Shown piece by piece: positions 1 through 8,249 of a DNA stretch of 64,000 nucleotides (the first letter of the stretch is position 1; the number at the start of each line of letters is the position of its first letter). The notes beneath the pieces are model-generated. The model saw only the letters and a program-made list of their open reading frames with translations. It did no database searches and was not told the origin of the DNA. The position numbers were made by a program, and so were the translations under genes. The stretch is from contig NZ_NRRD01000016.1 of the NCBI RefSeq assembly GCF_020023995.1, positions 1 through 64,000 on the forward strand. The letters run 5' to 3'. This DNA comes from Rhodobacter sp. TJ_12 (lineage in GTDB: Bacteria; Pseudomonadota; Alphaproteobacteria; Rhodobacterales; Rhodobacteraceae).

Positions 1-181
1 CGGCCCACCCGCGCGCCCCCGCGCGCCCGCCATCCCCGGGAACAGGCCAAGCGCCTGTTTCCAAGCCGTGATTTTCATTGAGTGGGGCGAGAGAAAAGGG
101 ATCTGGGCTGAAACTTCGCGCAACAGCCAAAACAGAACCCTTTGGCTTAGGTCACCGGCGTCGCACATCATAGGGAAGAGT
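1..181. other. no gene recognised (left edge)
   Basis: No convincing coding frame was seen between the window edge and the tRNA. There is a GC-rich stretch near the edge and a short hairpin at 125-147 (arms AGCCAAA/TTTGGCT). The hairpin lies downstream of the minus-strand tRNA but has no T-tract, so it is not called a terminator. Confidence 0.4.
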
Positions 182-256
<75 letters not shown>

Positions 257-356
257 ACTCTGTGCGGCGCTGTTTAGCCAAGGGCGCTGGGGGGCGCAAG
301 AGGAAAATTTGCGAAATGCGTTGCGTTTTCGTGCGGGGCGGGGCACTGGCGCATGC

Positions 357-1544
357 ATGACAGATTATGATGCCATCATCCTTGGGGCCGGGGCGGCGGG
401 GCTGTTTTGCGCAGCCGAGGCCGTAGGCCGTGGCCGCCGCGTTGCACTGCTCGATCATGCCACGCGGCCCGGCGAAAAAATCCGTATCTCAGGCGGCGGG
501 CGGTGCAATTTCACCAACCGCGATCTAACGCGCCAAAATGCCGCCGAGCGGTTCGTGTCGGAAAACCCGCGCTTTGCGCTTTCGGCGCTGAGCCGGTTCA
601 CCCCCGCCGATATGATCGCGCGGATTGATGCGGCGGGCATCGCCTGGCATGAAAAACACCTTGGGCAGCTGTTTTTCGATGGCAAGGCCGGGCAATTGGT
701 CGATCTGCTGGTTGATGGGGTGCGCGCGGGGGGCGATCTGCGCTTGGGCACCTCGGTCGCGGCGGTGCGCCAGGCCGGGGTGGGATTCGCGGTCGAGACC
801 TCTGAAGGCGTGATGCAGGCCCCGCGCGTCGTGGTGGCGACCGGGGGCAAGTCGATTCCGAAAATTGGGGCAAGCGCCTTTGGCTACCGGTTGGCAGAGC
901 AATTCGGGCTGCGGGTGACCGAGACGCGCCCGGGGCTCGTGCCGCTGACCTTTGCCGAACAGGATTTGGCGCGCACGGCGCCGCTTGCGGGGATTGCCGT
1001 TCCGGCGCGCGTCAGCCTTGGCAAACGTCATTTCGACGAGGCGCTTTTGTTCACCCATCGTGGGCTGTCTGGTCCGGCGATTTTGCAAATCTCAAGCTAT
1101 TGGCGCGAGGGCGAGACGCTCCGCGTCGATCTGGCGCCGGGGCGCGATCTGGCGGCGGAACTGGCCACGCTCCGGGCCGAAACGGGGCGGATCGCCATTC
1201 ACACCGCGCTGGCCCGGCTTTTGCCCGAAAAGCTGGCGCAGTTTGTGGTGGCTGAGGCGGGGCTGTCTGGGCGGCTGGCCGATCATGGCAACAAGGCCTT
1301 GGCACATCTGGCCGCGCAGGCGCAGGCCTGGCAGGTGCGGCCGGTTGGGTCCGAGGGCTACCGCACCGCCGAGGTAACAGTCGGCGGGGTGGCGACGGAT
1401 GAGTTGGACGCCAAAACGCTCGAAGCCAAACGCGTGCCGGGGCTGCACTTCATTGGCGAGGTGGTCGATGTGACCGGCTGGCTTGGCGGTTATAACTTCC
1501 AATGGGCCTGGTCCTCGGCCTGGGCCGCGGCACAGGTGATTTAA
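357..1544 (+). CDS. NAD(P)/FAD-dependent oxidoreductase, HI0933/BaiN family
   Basis: A 395-residue flavoprotein. The N-terminus has a dinucleotide-binding Rossmann motif (IILGAGAAGLFCAAEA), followed by the family signature RISGGGRCNFTN, and the C-terminus has the FAD-contacting GEVVDVTGWLGGYNFQWAW. These place it in the HI0933/BaiN (YhiN-like) family, whose physiological role is mostly unknown. The ATG at 357 is chosen because the FAD motif begins seven residues later; the upstream frame runs into the tRNA. The gene is apparently monocistronic. Its end is followed by a hairpin and an inverted pair of the interspersed repeat. Confidence 0.85.
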   Translation: MTDYDAIILGAGAAGLFCAAEAVGRGRRVALLDHATRPGEKIRISGGGRCNFTNRDLTRQNAAERFVSENPRFALSALSRFTPADMIARIDAAGIAWHEKHLGQLFFDGKAGQLVDLLVDGVRAGGDLRLGTSVAAVRQAGVGFAVETSEGVMQAPRVVVATGGKSIPKIGASAFGYRLAEQFGLRVTETRPGLVPLTFAEQDLARTAPLAGIAVPARVSLGKRHFDEALLFTHRGLSGPAILQISSYWREGETLRVDLAPGRDLAAELATLRAETGRIAIHTALARLLPEKLAQFVVAEAGLSGRLADHGNKALAHLAAQAQAWQVRPVGSEGYRTAEVTVGGVATDELDAKTLEAKRVPGLHFIGEVVDVTGWLGGYNFQWAWSSAWAAAQVI

Positions 1545-1551
1545 GCCAAGA

Positions 1552-1570
1552 AGGGGGCTTGCTGCCCCCT
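1552..1570 (+). terminator. possible terminator hairpin
   Basis: A stem AGGGGGC/GCCCCCT with a 5-base loop lies just after the stop of the flavoprotein gene. It has no T-tract, so it could be rho-dependent or only stabilise the 3' end. Confidence 0.35.
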
Positions 1571-1590
1571 CTGGGCCCTGGGCCCATTCA

Positions 1591-1695
1591 CCCCCGAGGA
1601 TGTTGCCGCAAAGTCGAAGCCAAGCGGTTATCGCCTTTCGACTTTGTTCAAATATCCCGGGGGAGGCTGCGCAGCAGACGGGGGCAGCGCCCCCA
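1591..1695. repeat. interspersed repeat, inverted pair (copy A)
   Basis: A diverged forward core (1591-1619) is followed by a reverse-complement core at 1635-1663, which reads CCCGGGATATTTG ... CAAAGTCGAAAG on the minus strand. A GC hairpin (GGGGGCAGCGCCCCC, about 1681-1695) lies next to it. It occupies the space between two convergent genes. The same core occurs at 8212, 26041 and 63909. Confidence 0.8.
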
Positions 1696-1700
1696 ATTCC

Positions 1701-2534
1701 TTACAGCCGGATCGGATCGGCTTTGGCCAACCGGTCAAAGGCCATCAGCGTTTCGATCAGCTTGGGCATATCCGCCAGCGCGATCATATTCGGTCCGTCA
1801 GAGGGCGCGGTGTCAGGCGCTTCATGCGTTTCGATGAACACCCCGGCAATGCCAAGGCTCACTGCCGCGCGTGCCATGACCGGCGCCATTTCGCGCTGGC
1901 CGCCCGAAGCGCCGCCAAGCCCGCCCGGTTGCTGCACCGAATGGGTGGCATCCATGATCACCGGGTAGCCCGTTTGCGCCATCCGCGGCAAGCCGCGCAT
2001 ATCCGCCACCAGCGTGTTATAGCCAAAAGAGGTGCCGCGCTCGGTCAGCAGGATCTTTTCATTCCCCGTCGCCGCGACCTTGGCGGCGACATTGTCCATA
2101 TCCCACGGTGCAAGGAACTGCCCCTTTTTGATATTCACCGTTTTGCCGGTTTCGCCCGCCGCCAAAAGCAAATCGGTCTGACGGCACAAGAAGGCCGGAA
2201 TTTGGATCACATCCACCACCTGCGCCGCCGCCCGCGCCTGTTCGGCATCGTGGATATCGGTCAAGACCGGGCAGCCCAGCCGGTCGCGCACGGTTTCCAG
2301 CACCCTAAGCCCGGCCTCAATCCCCAGCCCGCGTTTGCCGCTTAGACTGGTGCGGTTGGCCTTGTCATAGCTGCCCTTGAAGACGAATTGCGCCCCGTTG
2401 GCGGCGCAGGTTTGGGCCATCGTCTCGGCAATCATCAGCGCGTGATCGGCGCTTTCCAACTGACACGGTCCGGCAATCACCGTCAGGGGCTGGTCATTGC
2501 CGATCTTCAGCGGGCCGATCTCGATGGTTTTCAT
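1701..2534 (-). CDS. kdsA: 3-deoxy-8-phosphooctulonate (KDO-8-P) synthase
   Basis: A 277-residue protein of normal length for KdsA, which condenses phosphoenolpyruvate with arabinose-5-phosphate in the KDO branch of lipopolysaccharide and capsule synthesis. Visible family segments are VIAGPCQLES near the N-terminus, FKGSYDKANR, IKKGQFLAPWDM, TERGTSFGYNTL and MDATHSVQQPGG. It is the last gene of a minus-strand group kpsT-kpsE-kdsA. kpsE ends 13 bases before its ATG, so co-transcription is likely. That fits a KDO-containing capsule anchor, although this link is inferred. Confidence 0.96.
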   Translation of the reverse strand: MKTIEIGPLKIGNDQPLTVIAGPCQLESADHALMIAETMAQTCAANGAQFVFKGSYDKANRTSLSGKRGLGIEAGLRVLETVRDRLGCPVLTDIHDAEQARAAAQVVDVIQIPAFLCRQTDLLLAAGETGKTVNIKKGQFLAPWDMDNVAAKVAATGNEKILLTERGTSFGYNTLVADMRGLPRMAQTGYPVIMDATHSVQQPGGLGGASGGQREMAPVMARAAVSLGIAGVFIETHEAPDTAPSDGPNMIALADMPKLIETLMAFDRLAKADPIRL

Positions 2535-2547
2535 GCTCTCTCCGGGC

Positions 2548-4470
2548 TTAGCTCGACACCTGTTCGCGCAGGATCGAGGCGGTCAGCGACAGCATCAGGT
2601 AAATACCGGAAAAGATCAGGAAGGCCAGCAGCGTATCTTCAAAGGCGCGCGGATAGGTGGGTTCATCGGGGGCCACGGGGCGCACGCCCATCTCAAGATA
2701 GCGCACCTGCTTGTTTGCCTCGATCCGCGCCACTTCCATTTGTTGGGCGGCGGCGGCCAAAAGCCCCTGACGGGTTTCCAACTCGGCCTCGGCGATGCGC
2801 AATTGCCCGGTGACGGAGGCGAGCGATTCACTGGTGCCGCTGCGTTCGGTCAATTGCCCACGCAGATCGGCGATCAGATTTTCCAGCCGCGTGATATCGC
2901 CCTCCACCCCGGCGACCCGTGCCGCATTGGGGCGGGGGTTATCGAGCAACTGCCCAAGCTCCAGCCGTTTTTTCTGCAATTCGGTTTCAAAGGCCGATAC
3001 CTGCCCCATCACCGCACTGCTTTCGGCCATCGGGTCCAGAATGCCGACCTTTTCTTGTAGCTCCAGCACCTTGGCTTGTGCCGCAAACACCTTGGCTTCG
3101 GCATCGGCATAGCTTTCACGCGCGCCGCGCATCTGGTCTTCGCGCAGCCGCGAGGTAAGCCGGTCGACCTGTTCCTCGGCATAGGAAATAAGCGCCTCGG
3201 AAAAGGCCTTCGATACCTGTGGATCGGCGGCGACCACCTCCATCCGCACGATCCCCTCGGACGGGTCATAGCCGATTTTCACATTGCGCTTGTAAAGTTT
3301 ATAGGCGGCCTCGTTTGTGGCATCGGGCGCAAGCCGTTGCAGCGGGTCGATCCCCTCTTGCGCGAAATGCTCCTTAAAGCCCTTGTCAGCCTCTAGGCGC
3401 AGCATCGCATCGCGCGATTGCAGGAAGCTTTGCACAGTCACCGAATCTTGGTTCGTGGCAAGCTGCGTGCCCGAGAAGAGCGAGCCCAAACCCGAACTGC
3501 CGCCCATACTGTCGGCCTTTTGGATGACGAATTCGGTTTTCGTTGCATACATCGGTGTTGCGACGGCAAAATAGTACCAGCCCGCGAGCAACGTGGGCAG
3601 AAAGACGAAAAACGTCAGCCGTGCGGCCAGCAAAATCAATTTGCGGCGGCGGCGTTTGGCGATGTCGCGCTGGATGCGGATGATTTCGCGCGCCCGCGCC
3701 CCCTCGTCCAGCGGCGGGGCGCCTTGCGGCGCGGGCGGTTTTCCGGGCGCCAGCGTTTGCGGCAATTGCACCCGGGTGTCGGCCCCGGCGCCATCGATGC
3801 GTGCCAACGCTTGCGTGGTGGCCGAGCCGCCCCGGCCCCGCGCCAAGGCGGGCACGGCGGCGGCGGTGGCTTGGGCCACGGCGGCTTGATTGGCCTTTTC
3901 CAGCGCCAAAAGCGCCCCACGATCAAACGGGTCGATGCCGCGACGGCGCAAGATCCGCACCGCTTCGAAATCCGAAGTCGCCTCGATCCCGTGCTTTTGT
4001 GCGGTGCGCCGCGCAAGGCGCAGTTGCCGCCCGGTCAGCCCTTCGGCGCGGATCGCCTCGATCTCTTCGTCAGAGGTGCGCTCTTGCGGGCCAAGCACAT
4101 CGGTATCGCCAGAAACCGGGGCGGCGGTGGGGTAGCGTTCATCCCCAAACCCATCCTCTTGCGGCTCGAACAGGTCTTCGACGCGCGCCGTTTCCGGGGC
4201 CTGTGGCGGCGGTTCGGGTGTTTGCGCAGCGGGGGGCACTGTGGGGGGCACTGTCGCCGTCTGCTCGGAGGGGGCAGGCTGGGCGACCGGCGTGGCTGTT
4301 TCTTGCGCGTCGGGGGCGGGCGTTTGGGGCGCCATAAGCCCCACGCCACGCTTGGCACGGCGGCGCAGCAATTCCTCGACCGAGTGCATATCGGGCGCGG
4401 ATGGGGCCTGCGCGGGGGCGGCCTCGTTGCGACGGATGCGGTAGCGGGCGACCTTAGGCGTGGTAGTCAT
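2548..4470 (-). CDS. kpsE: capsule polysaccharide export inner-membrane protein, KpsE-like, with long N-terminal extension
   Basis: A 640-residue protein. Residues 277-303 form a transmembrane segment after the basic run AKRRRRK. A periplasmic domain with coiled-coil-rich sequence follows (about 310-600), and a second membrane segment lies near the C-terminus (TLLAFLIFSGIYLML). This is the polysaccharide co-polymerase layout of KpsE, which links the ABC transporter to the outer-membrane export channel. It is unusual in having about 275 cytoplasmic residues before the first membrane segment, rich in Pro, Ala, Gln and Glu, where typical KpsE is about 380 residues in total. The ATG at 4470 overlaps the end of kpsT by 17 bases. 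A further in-frame ATG upstream lies deep in kpsT and is less likely. Confidence 0.85.
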   Translation of the reverse strand: MTTTPKVARYRIRRNEAAPAQAPSAPDMHSVEELLRRRAKRGVGLMAPQTPAPDAQETATPVAQPAPSEQTATVPPTVPPAAQTPEPPPQAPETARVEDLFEPQEDGFGDERYPTAAPVSGDTDVLGPQERTSDEEIEAIRAEGLTGRQLRLARRTAQKHGIEATSDFEAVRILRRRGIDPFDRGALLALEKANQAAVAQATAAAVPALARGRGGSATTQALARIDGAGADTRVQLPQTLAPGKPPAPQGAPPLDEGARAREIIRIQRDIAKRRRRKLILLAARLTFFVFLPTLLAGWYYFAVATPMYATKTEFVIQKADSMGGSSGLGSLFSGTQLATNQDSVTVQSFLQSRDAMLRLEADKGFKEHFAQEGIDPLQRLAPDATNEAAYKLYKRNVKIGYDPSEGIVRMEVVAADPQVSKAFSEALISYAEEQVDRLTSRLREDQMRGARESYADAEAKVFAAQAKVLELQEKVGILDPMAESSAVMGQVSAFETELQKKRLELGQLLDNPRPNAARVAGVEGDITRLENLIADLRGQLTERSGTSESLASVTGQLRIAEAELETRQGLLAAAAQQMEVARIEANKQVRYLEMGVRPVAPDEPTYPRAFEDTLLAFLIFSGIYLMLSLTASILREQVSS

Positions 4471-5107
4471 ACATCCGTTTCGCTTCTTCAAGAGTGTCGA
4501 ACATGTAGAGTTGCCCATCGCGCAGCACCGCCGCCGTGCGGCAGAATTTCTCAAGCGTGCTGGCCTGATGCGAGACGACGACAACGGTCGCCTCTTTCAG
4601 CCGGTCGCGCAGGATAGAGCCGGCCTTGCGGTTAAACTCCACGTCGGTGGTCGAGGGCATGCCCTCGTCGATCAGGTAAATGTCAAACTCAAGCGCCAAT
4701 AGCAGCGCGAAAGTCAGCCGCGAGCGCATGCCTTGACTGTAGGTGCCCACCGGCATGTCGAAATATTCCTCGATCCCGCACAGCCAGCGGCAAAAAGCTT
4801 CGACATAATCGGGGTCCAGCCCGTAAAGTCTTGCGATATAACGGGTATTTTCGCGCCCGGTGTGTTTGTTCACCACCCCGCCCATGAACCCAAGCGGAAA
4901 GGATACCCGGCAGGATTTGCGGATTTCCCCCTCGTCGGGCTTTTCGAGCCCGGCCATCATGTTGACGATCGTGGTTTTGCCGGTGCCATTGGGGGCCAAA
5001 ATGCCAAGCGAATTGCCCAATTCGACCCGGAACGACGCCTGATCCAAGATCACTTTACGCCGCTTGCCCGTCCAGAAGGACTTGCTGACATTGTCGAATT
5101 CGAGCAT
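4454..5107 (-). CDS. kpsT: capsule polysaccharide ABC transporter ATPase, KpsT-like
   Basis: A 217-residue ABC ATPase of the KpsT/Wzt class. It has Walker A LAPNGTGKTTI, a signature-like GTYSQGMRSRLTF, and Walker B DIYLIDE, followed by the H-loop VVSHQ. It would power export of capsular polysaccharide together with a KpsM permease, which is not in this window. The gene overlaps kpsE downstream, and kdsA follows. kpsC/S and kpsM must lie elsewhere if the system is complete. Confidence 0.9.
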   Translation of the reverse strand: MLEFDNVSKSFWTGKRRKVILDQASFRVELGNSLGILAPNGTGKTTIVNMMAGLEKPDEGEIRKSCRVSFPLGFMGGVVNKHTGRENTRYIARLYGLDPDYVEAFCRWLCGIEEYFDMPVGTYSQGMRSRLTFALLLALEFDIYLIDEGMPSTTDVEFNRKAGSILRDRLKEATVVVVSHQASTLEKFCRTAAVLRDGQLYMFDTLEEAKRMYDYHA

Positions 5108-5277
5108 TGCTCCTGTCCGGCCTGTGTTTGTGCCCGTTATCTGCCCACCGTGGTGATCTTGACCCGAACTCGTTAAGATACCGCCTACGTCTGCTTTTGG
5201 GCGATATTATGTCCGAAGGCGCGCGCTTTCCGCAATCCGCGATATTTTGTTGCGCGTCAGGAAACGAAGAAGGCCAG

Positions 5278-5885
5278 ATGCCACCTGTCGAACGGGCCCC
5301 CTCGCTGATCGAAAGTATCACCGCTTGCCGGCTGTGCGCAGGGCGGTTCGCGGCCACAGCCACCGCGCATCAGCCGCGCCCGGTGGTGTGGTTTCGCCCC
5401 GGGGCGCGGGTGCTGATCGTGGGGCAGGCGCCCGGCGCGCGGGTGCATCGCTCGGGCCGCCCTTTCACCGATGCCTCCGGTGACCGGCTGCGCGACTGGA
5501 TGGGAATAGACAGCGCGCGCTTTTACGACCGCGATCGTATTGCCATTGTGCCGATGGCTTTTTGCTTTCCGGGCTATGACGCCAAGGGGGCAGACCTGCC
5601 GCCGCCACCGATCTGCGCGCAAACTGGCGGGCGCAGGTCTTGGCGCAATTGGGCGCGGTGGATTTGACCTTGCTTGTCGGCGGCGCGGCAATCCGCTGGC
5701 ATCTGGGGGAAAAGCGGCTGACAGAGGCGGTGATGGGGTGGAAATCGCATTGTCCGCGCGTCTTTCCCTTGCCGCACCCGTCGTGGCGCAATACGGCTTG
5801 GCTCAAACGCAATCCCTGGTTCGCCGCTGAGGTGGTGCCCGCGCTGCGCGACCGGGTGAAGGAGGTGCTCAATGACCCCATATGA
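5278..5885 (+). pseudogene. uracil-DNA glycosylase superfamily gene split by a frameshift
   Basis: The first frame from ATG 5278 (preceded by AAGAAGG) carries a CRLC motif and the family segment VLIVGQAPGARVH, and reads to about 5624. The conserved C-terminal half then continues one frame over: a frame containing WRAQVLAQLGAVDL and LLVGGAAIRWHLG, ending at 5885 with LPHPSWRN, the usual motif near the catalytic histidine. Inserting one base at about 5622-5626 would restore one protein of about 202 residues. The family removes uracil from DNA. The break may be a real pseudogene or a sequencing error. The C-terminal frame overlaps the start of the next gene by 14 bases, as an intact operon would. 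Confidence 0.7.
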
Positions 5886-6669
5886 CCGCGCCCATGCCGC
5901 AATGGAAGCCGCCCCGGACAACGAAGCCTTGCGGCTGGCCGTCTATGACCGGCTTGCCGATGCAGAATTGTTCCTGCTTTTGGAAGAAGAGCCGGTCGAT
6001 GAAGACATCACCCCACAGGTCTTTTCCACCGAAGAGGGCGATTTCATTCTGGCTTTCGATCTGGAAGAGCGGCTATCGGCGTTTGTCGGCGCCCCCGCGC
6101 CCTATGCGGCATTGCCCGGCCGGGTGATCGCGCAAACGCTGGCGGGCGAGGGCGTGGGGCTGGGCATCAATCTTGGCGTGGCCAATTCCGCGATGCTTCT
6201 GCCGCCCGAGGCGCTTGAATGGCTCACCGATACGCTGACTCATGCGCCGCAGGCGACCTCGGCCATCCCCGTCGCGTTCGACGCGCCCACCCTGCCGCCT
6301 GCCGTTCTGGGGCTGTTGCTGCCGGCGTTTGAGGCGAAATTCGATCAATTGGCCGGCCTGGCCACCCATGCGCTTTTGGGGGGCGTGACCTATGAGGGCG
6401 GCGGGCGCGGCCATGTGCTGGCTTTTGTCGGCGCACCCGAACCCGCGCAACCTGGCATTGCCAAGGCGATGGCCGAGGCGTTGGCGTTTTCGGGGCTTGA
6501 GGCGGGTGAAATCGATGTCACCTTTTTGGCCGAAGACGATGCCGCGACTGAAGTGCTGATGGAAAAGGCACTGGTGTTGCATCTGCCTGAACGGGTCGAG
6601 GAAGAAGTGCAAGAGCTGAACCGCACGCCTCCCGGCATGGACCCGGACAAGCCACCAATACTGCGCTAA
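5872..6669 (+). CDS. SseB-family protein
   Basis: A 265-residue acidic protein. The N-terminal half resembles the SseB N-terminal domain (AELFLLLEEEPVDEDITPQVF, then LEERLSAFVGAPAPYAALPGR). It has no signal peptide or membrane segment. The role of this family outside type III secretion is unknown. The start overlaps the end of the glycosylase-like frame, so the two were probably co-translated. Confidence 0.7.
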   Translation: MTPYDRAHAAMEAAPDNEALRLAVYDRLADAELFLLLEEEPVDEDITPQVFSTEEGDFILAFDLEERLSAFVGAPAPYAALPGRVIAQTLAGEGVGLGINLGVANSAMLLPPEALEWLTDTLTHAPQATSAIPVAFDAPTLPPAVLGLLLPAFEAKFDQLAGLATHALLGGVTYEGGGRGHVLAFVGAPEPAQPGIAKAMAEALAFSGLEAGEIDVTFLAEDDAATEVLMEKALVLHLPERVEEEVQELNRTPPGMDPDKPPILR

Positions 6670-6708
6670 ACGCTGCGACGACGTTTTCATTGCACGAATC
6701 CCCTGAAT

Positions 6709-6727
6709 TGGTCATAAAGTTTGACCA
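6709..6727 (+). promoter_or_regulatory. inverted repeat, candidate operator of the glcDEF operon
   Basis: TGGTCA and TGACCA form a perfect 6-bp inverted repeat with a 7-base spacer, immediately before the GGAGGAGG ribosome-binding site of glcD. TGGT/ACCA half-sites are typical of GntR/FadR-family regulators, including glycolate regulators of the GlcC type. The assignment is inferred, and no regulator gene lies nearby. Confidence 0.45.
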
Positions 6728-6744
6728 GAGCGGAGGAGGTTCCC

Positions 6745-8178
6745 ATGGAGATGCCAGTTCCCAGCGCCACGGTGCTGGCGCAAAAAGCGCGCATCGTCAA
6801 AGCCCTGCGCAAGGTGCTGCCGCGCGATGCGGTGATTGATGATCCCGCCGAAACGCGCGCCTATGAATGTGATGCGCTGTCGGCCTATCGTTGCGCGCCC
6901 TTGGCCGTGGTGCTGCCGCGCACCACCGCCGAAGTCGCCGACGCTTTGAAACTGTGCCACGAAATGGGCGTGCCGGTGGTGCCGCGCGGCGCGGGCACCT
7001 CGCTTGCGGGCGGCTCTATGCCTTCGGCGGATGCGGTGGTTTTGGGCCTTGCGCGGATGAACCGGGTGCTTGAGGTCGATTTCGACAATCGCTTCATTCG
7101 GGTGGAGGCTGGGCGTACGAACCTTTCCGTCACCGGTGCGATCGAGGCGCAGGGGTGGTTTTATGCCCCCGATCCCTCTAGCCAGCTTGCCTGCGCAATA
7201 GCGGGCAATATCGGCATGAATTCGGGCGGTGCGCATTGCCTCAAATACGGGGTGACGACGAACAATCTGATGGGGGTGACGCTCGTCACCATGCAAGGCG
7301 AGGTGGTCGAGATCGGCGGGCCTTATTGCGATGCGGGCGGGCTCGACCTGTTGGGGGTGATTTGCGGGTCTGAAGGCCAGTTGGGGGTAGTGACCGAGGC
7401 CACGCTGCGCATCTTGCGCCAGCCCGAGGGCGCGCGACCCGTGCTGATCGGCTACGCCTCCAACGAAGTGGCGGGGGCCTGCGTGGCCGATATCATCCGC
7501 GCAGGCATCTTGCCCGTGGCGATTGAATTTATGGACCGCCCCTGTATCGAGGCGACCGAGGCTTTTTGCCATGCGGGCTACCCCGATTGCGAGGCGCTTT
7601 TGATTGTCGAATGCGAGGGGAGCGAGGCCGAGATCGCCGAGCAGTTGGGCCTCATTAGCCAAATCGCGGCGCGCCACAATCCGGTGGAATTTCGCGAGGC
7701 GCAATCGGGCGATGAAGCCAAGCGCATTTGGCTGGGCCGCAAATCCGCCTTTGGGGCGATGGGTCAAAAGGGCGATTACATGTGCCTTGACGGCACGATC
7801 CCGGTCTCAAGCCTGCCCGACGTGTTGCGTCGTATTGGCGAGATTTCGCAAGAGTTCGGGCTGGAGGTCGGCAATGTGTTCCATGCGGGCGATGGCAATA
7901 TGCACCCGCTGATCATCTACAACGCCAATGAACCCGGCCAGCAGGAGCTTTGTGAGCGGATGGGGGCCGAAATCCTCAAACTATGTGTCGAGGCGGGCGG
8001 CTGCCTGACCGGCGAGCATGGCGTGGGGCTGGAAAAGCGCGATCTGATGGAGGCGCAATTCGCGCCAGAGGATCTGGAGGCACAGATGCGGGTGAAAGAT
8101 GTGTTTGATCCGCAGTGGCTTTTGAACGCGGCCAAGGTTTTTCCCCTGCATGTCAGCGCCGCGCGGCGCGCGGGCTAG
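6745..8178 (+). CDS. glcD: glycolate oxidase, FAD-linked subunit GlcD
   Basis: A 477-residue FAD-linked oxidase. The FAD-binding (PCMH) half includes VVPRGAGTSLAGGSMPSA, and the C-terminal half has the usual FHAGDGNMHPLI and CLTGEHGVGLEKRDL. It oxidises glycolate (or D-lactate) to glyoxylate together with GlcE and GlcF at the membrane. The start at 6745 is set by GGAGGAGG nine bases upstream. It is the first gene of glcDEF and is preceded by a TGGTCA/TGACCA inverted repeat. Confidence 0.95.
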   Translation: MEMPVPSATVLAQKARIVKALRKVLPRDAVIDDPAETRAYECDALSAYRCAPLAVVLPRTTAEVADALKLCHEMGVPVVPRGAGTSLAGGSMPSADAVVLGLARMNRVLEVDFDNRFIRVEAGRTNLSVTGAIEAQGWFYAPDPSSQLACAIAGNIGMNSGGAHCLKYGVTTNNLMGVTLVTMQGEVVEIGGPYCDAGGLDLLGVICGSEGQLGVVTEATLRILRQPEGARPVLIGYASNEVAGACVADIIRAGILPVAIEFMDRPCIEATEAFCHAGYPDCEALLIVECEGSEAEIAEQLGLISQIAARHNPVEFREAQSGDEAKRIWLGRKSAFGAMGQKGDYMCLDGTIPVSSLPDVLRRIGEISQEFGLEVGNVFHAGDGNMHPLIIYNANEPGQQELCERMGAEILKLCVEAGGCLTGEHGVGLEKRDLMEAQFAPEDLEAQMRVKDVFDPQWLLNAAKVFPLHVSAARRAG

Positions 8179-8180
8179 GG

Positions 8181-8240
8181 GGCGCCGCCCCCTCGGCGCG
8201 GCTGCGCCTCACCCCCGGGATATTTGAACAAAGTCGAAGG
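8181..8240 (+). repeat. interspersed repeat (copy B) inside glcDEF
   Basis: A GC-rich segment with GGGGGCGCCGCCCCC (from about 8179) is followed by the core at 8212-8240 (CCCCCGGGATATTTG then AACAAAGTCGAAGG). It fills almost the whole gap between glcD and glcE. Its terminal GAAGG sits nine bases before the glcE ATG and is the only ribosome-binding-site-like sequence there. Confidence 0.8.
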
Positions 8241-8249
8241 CAGATTTGC

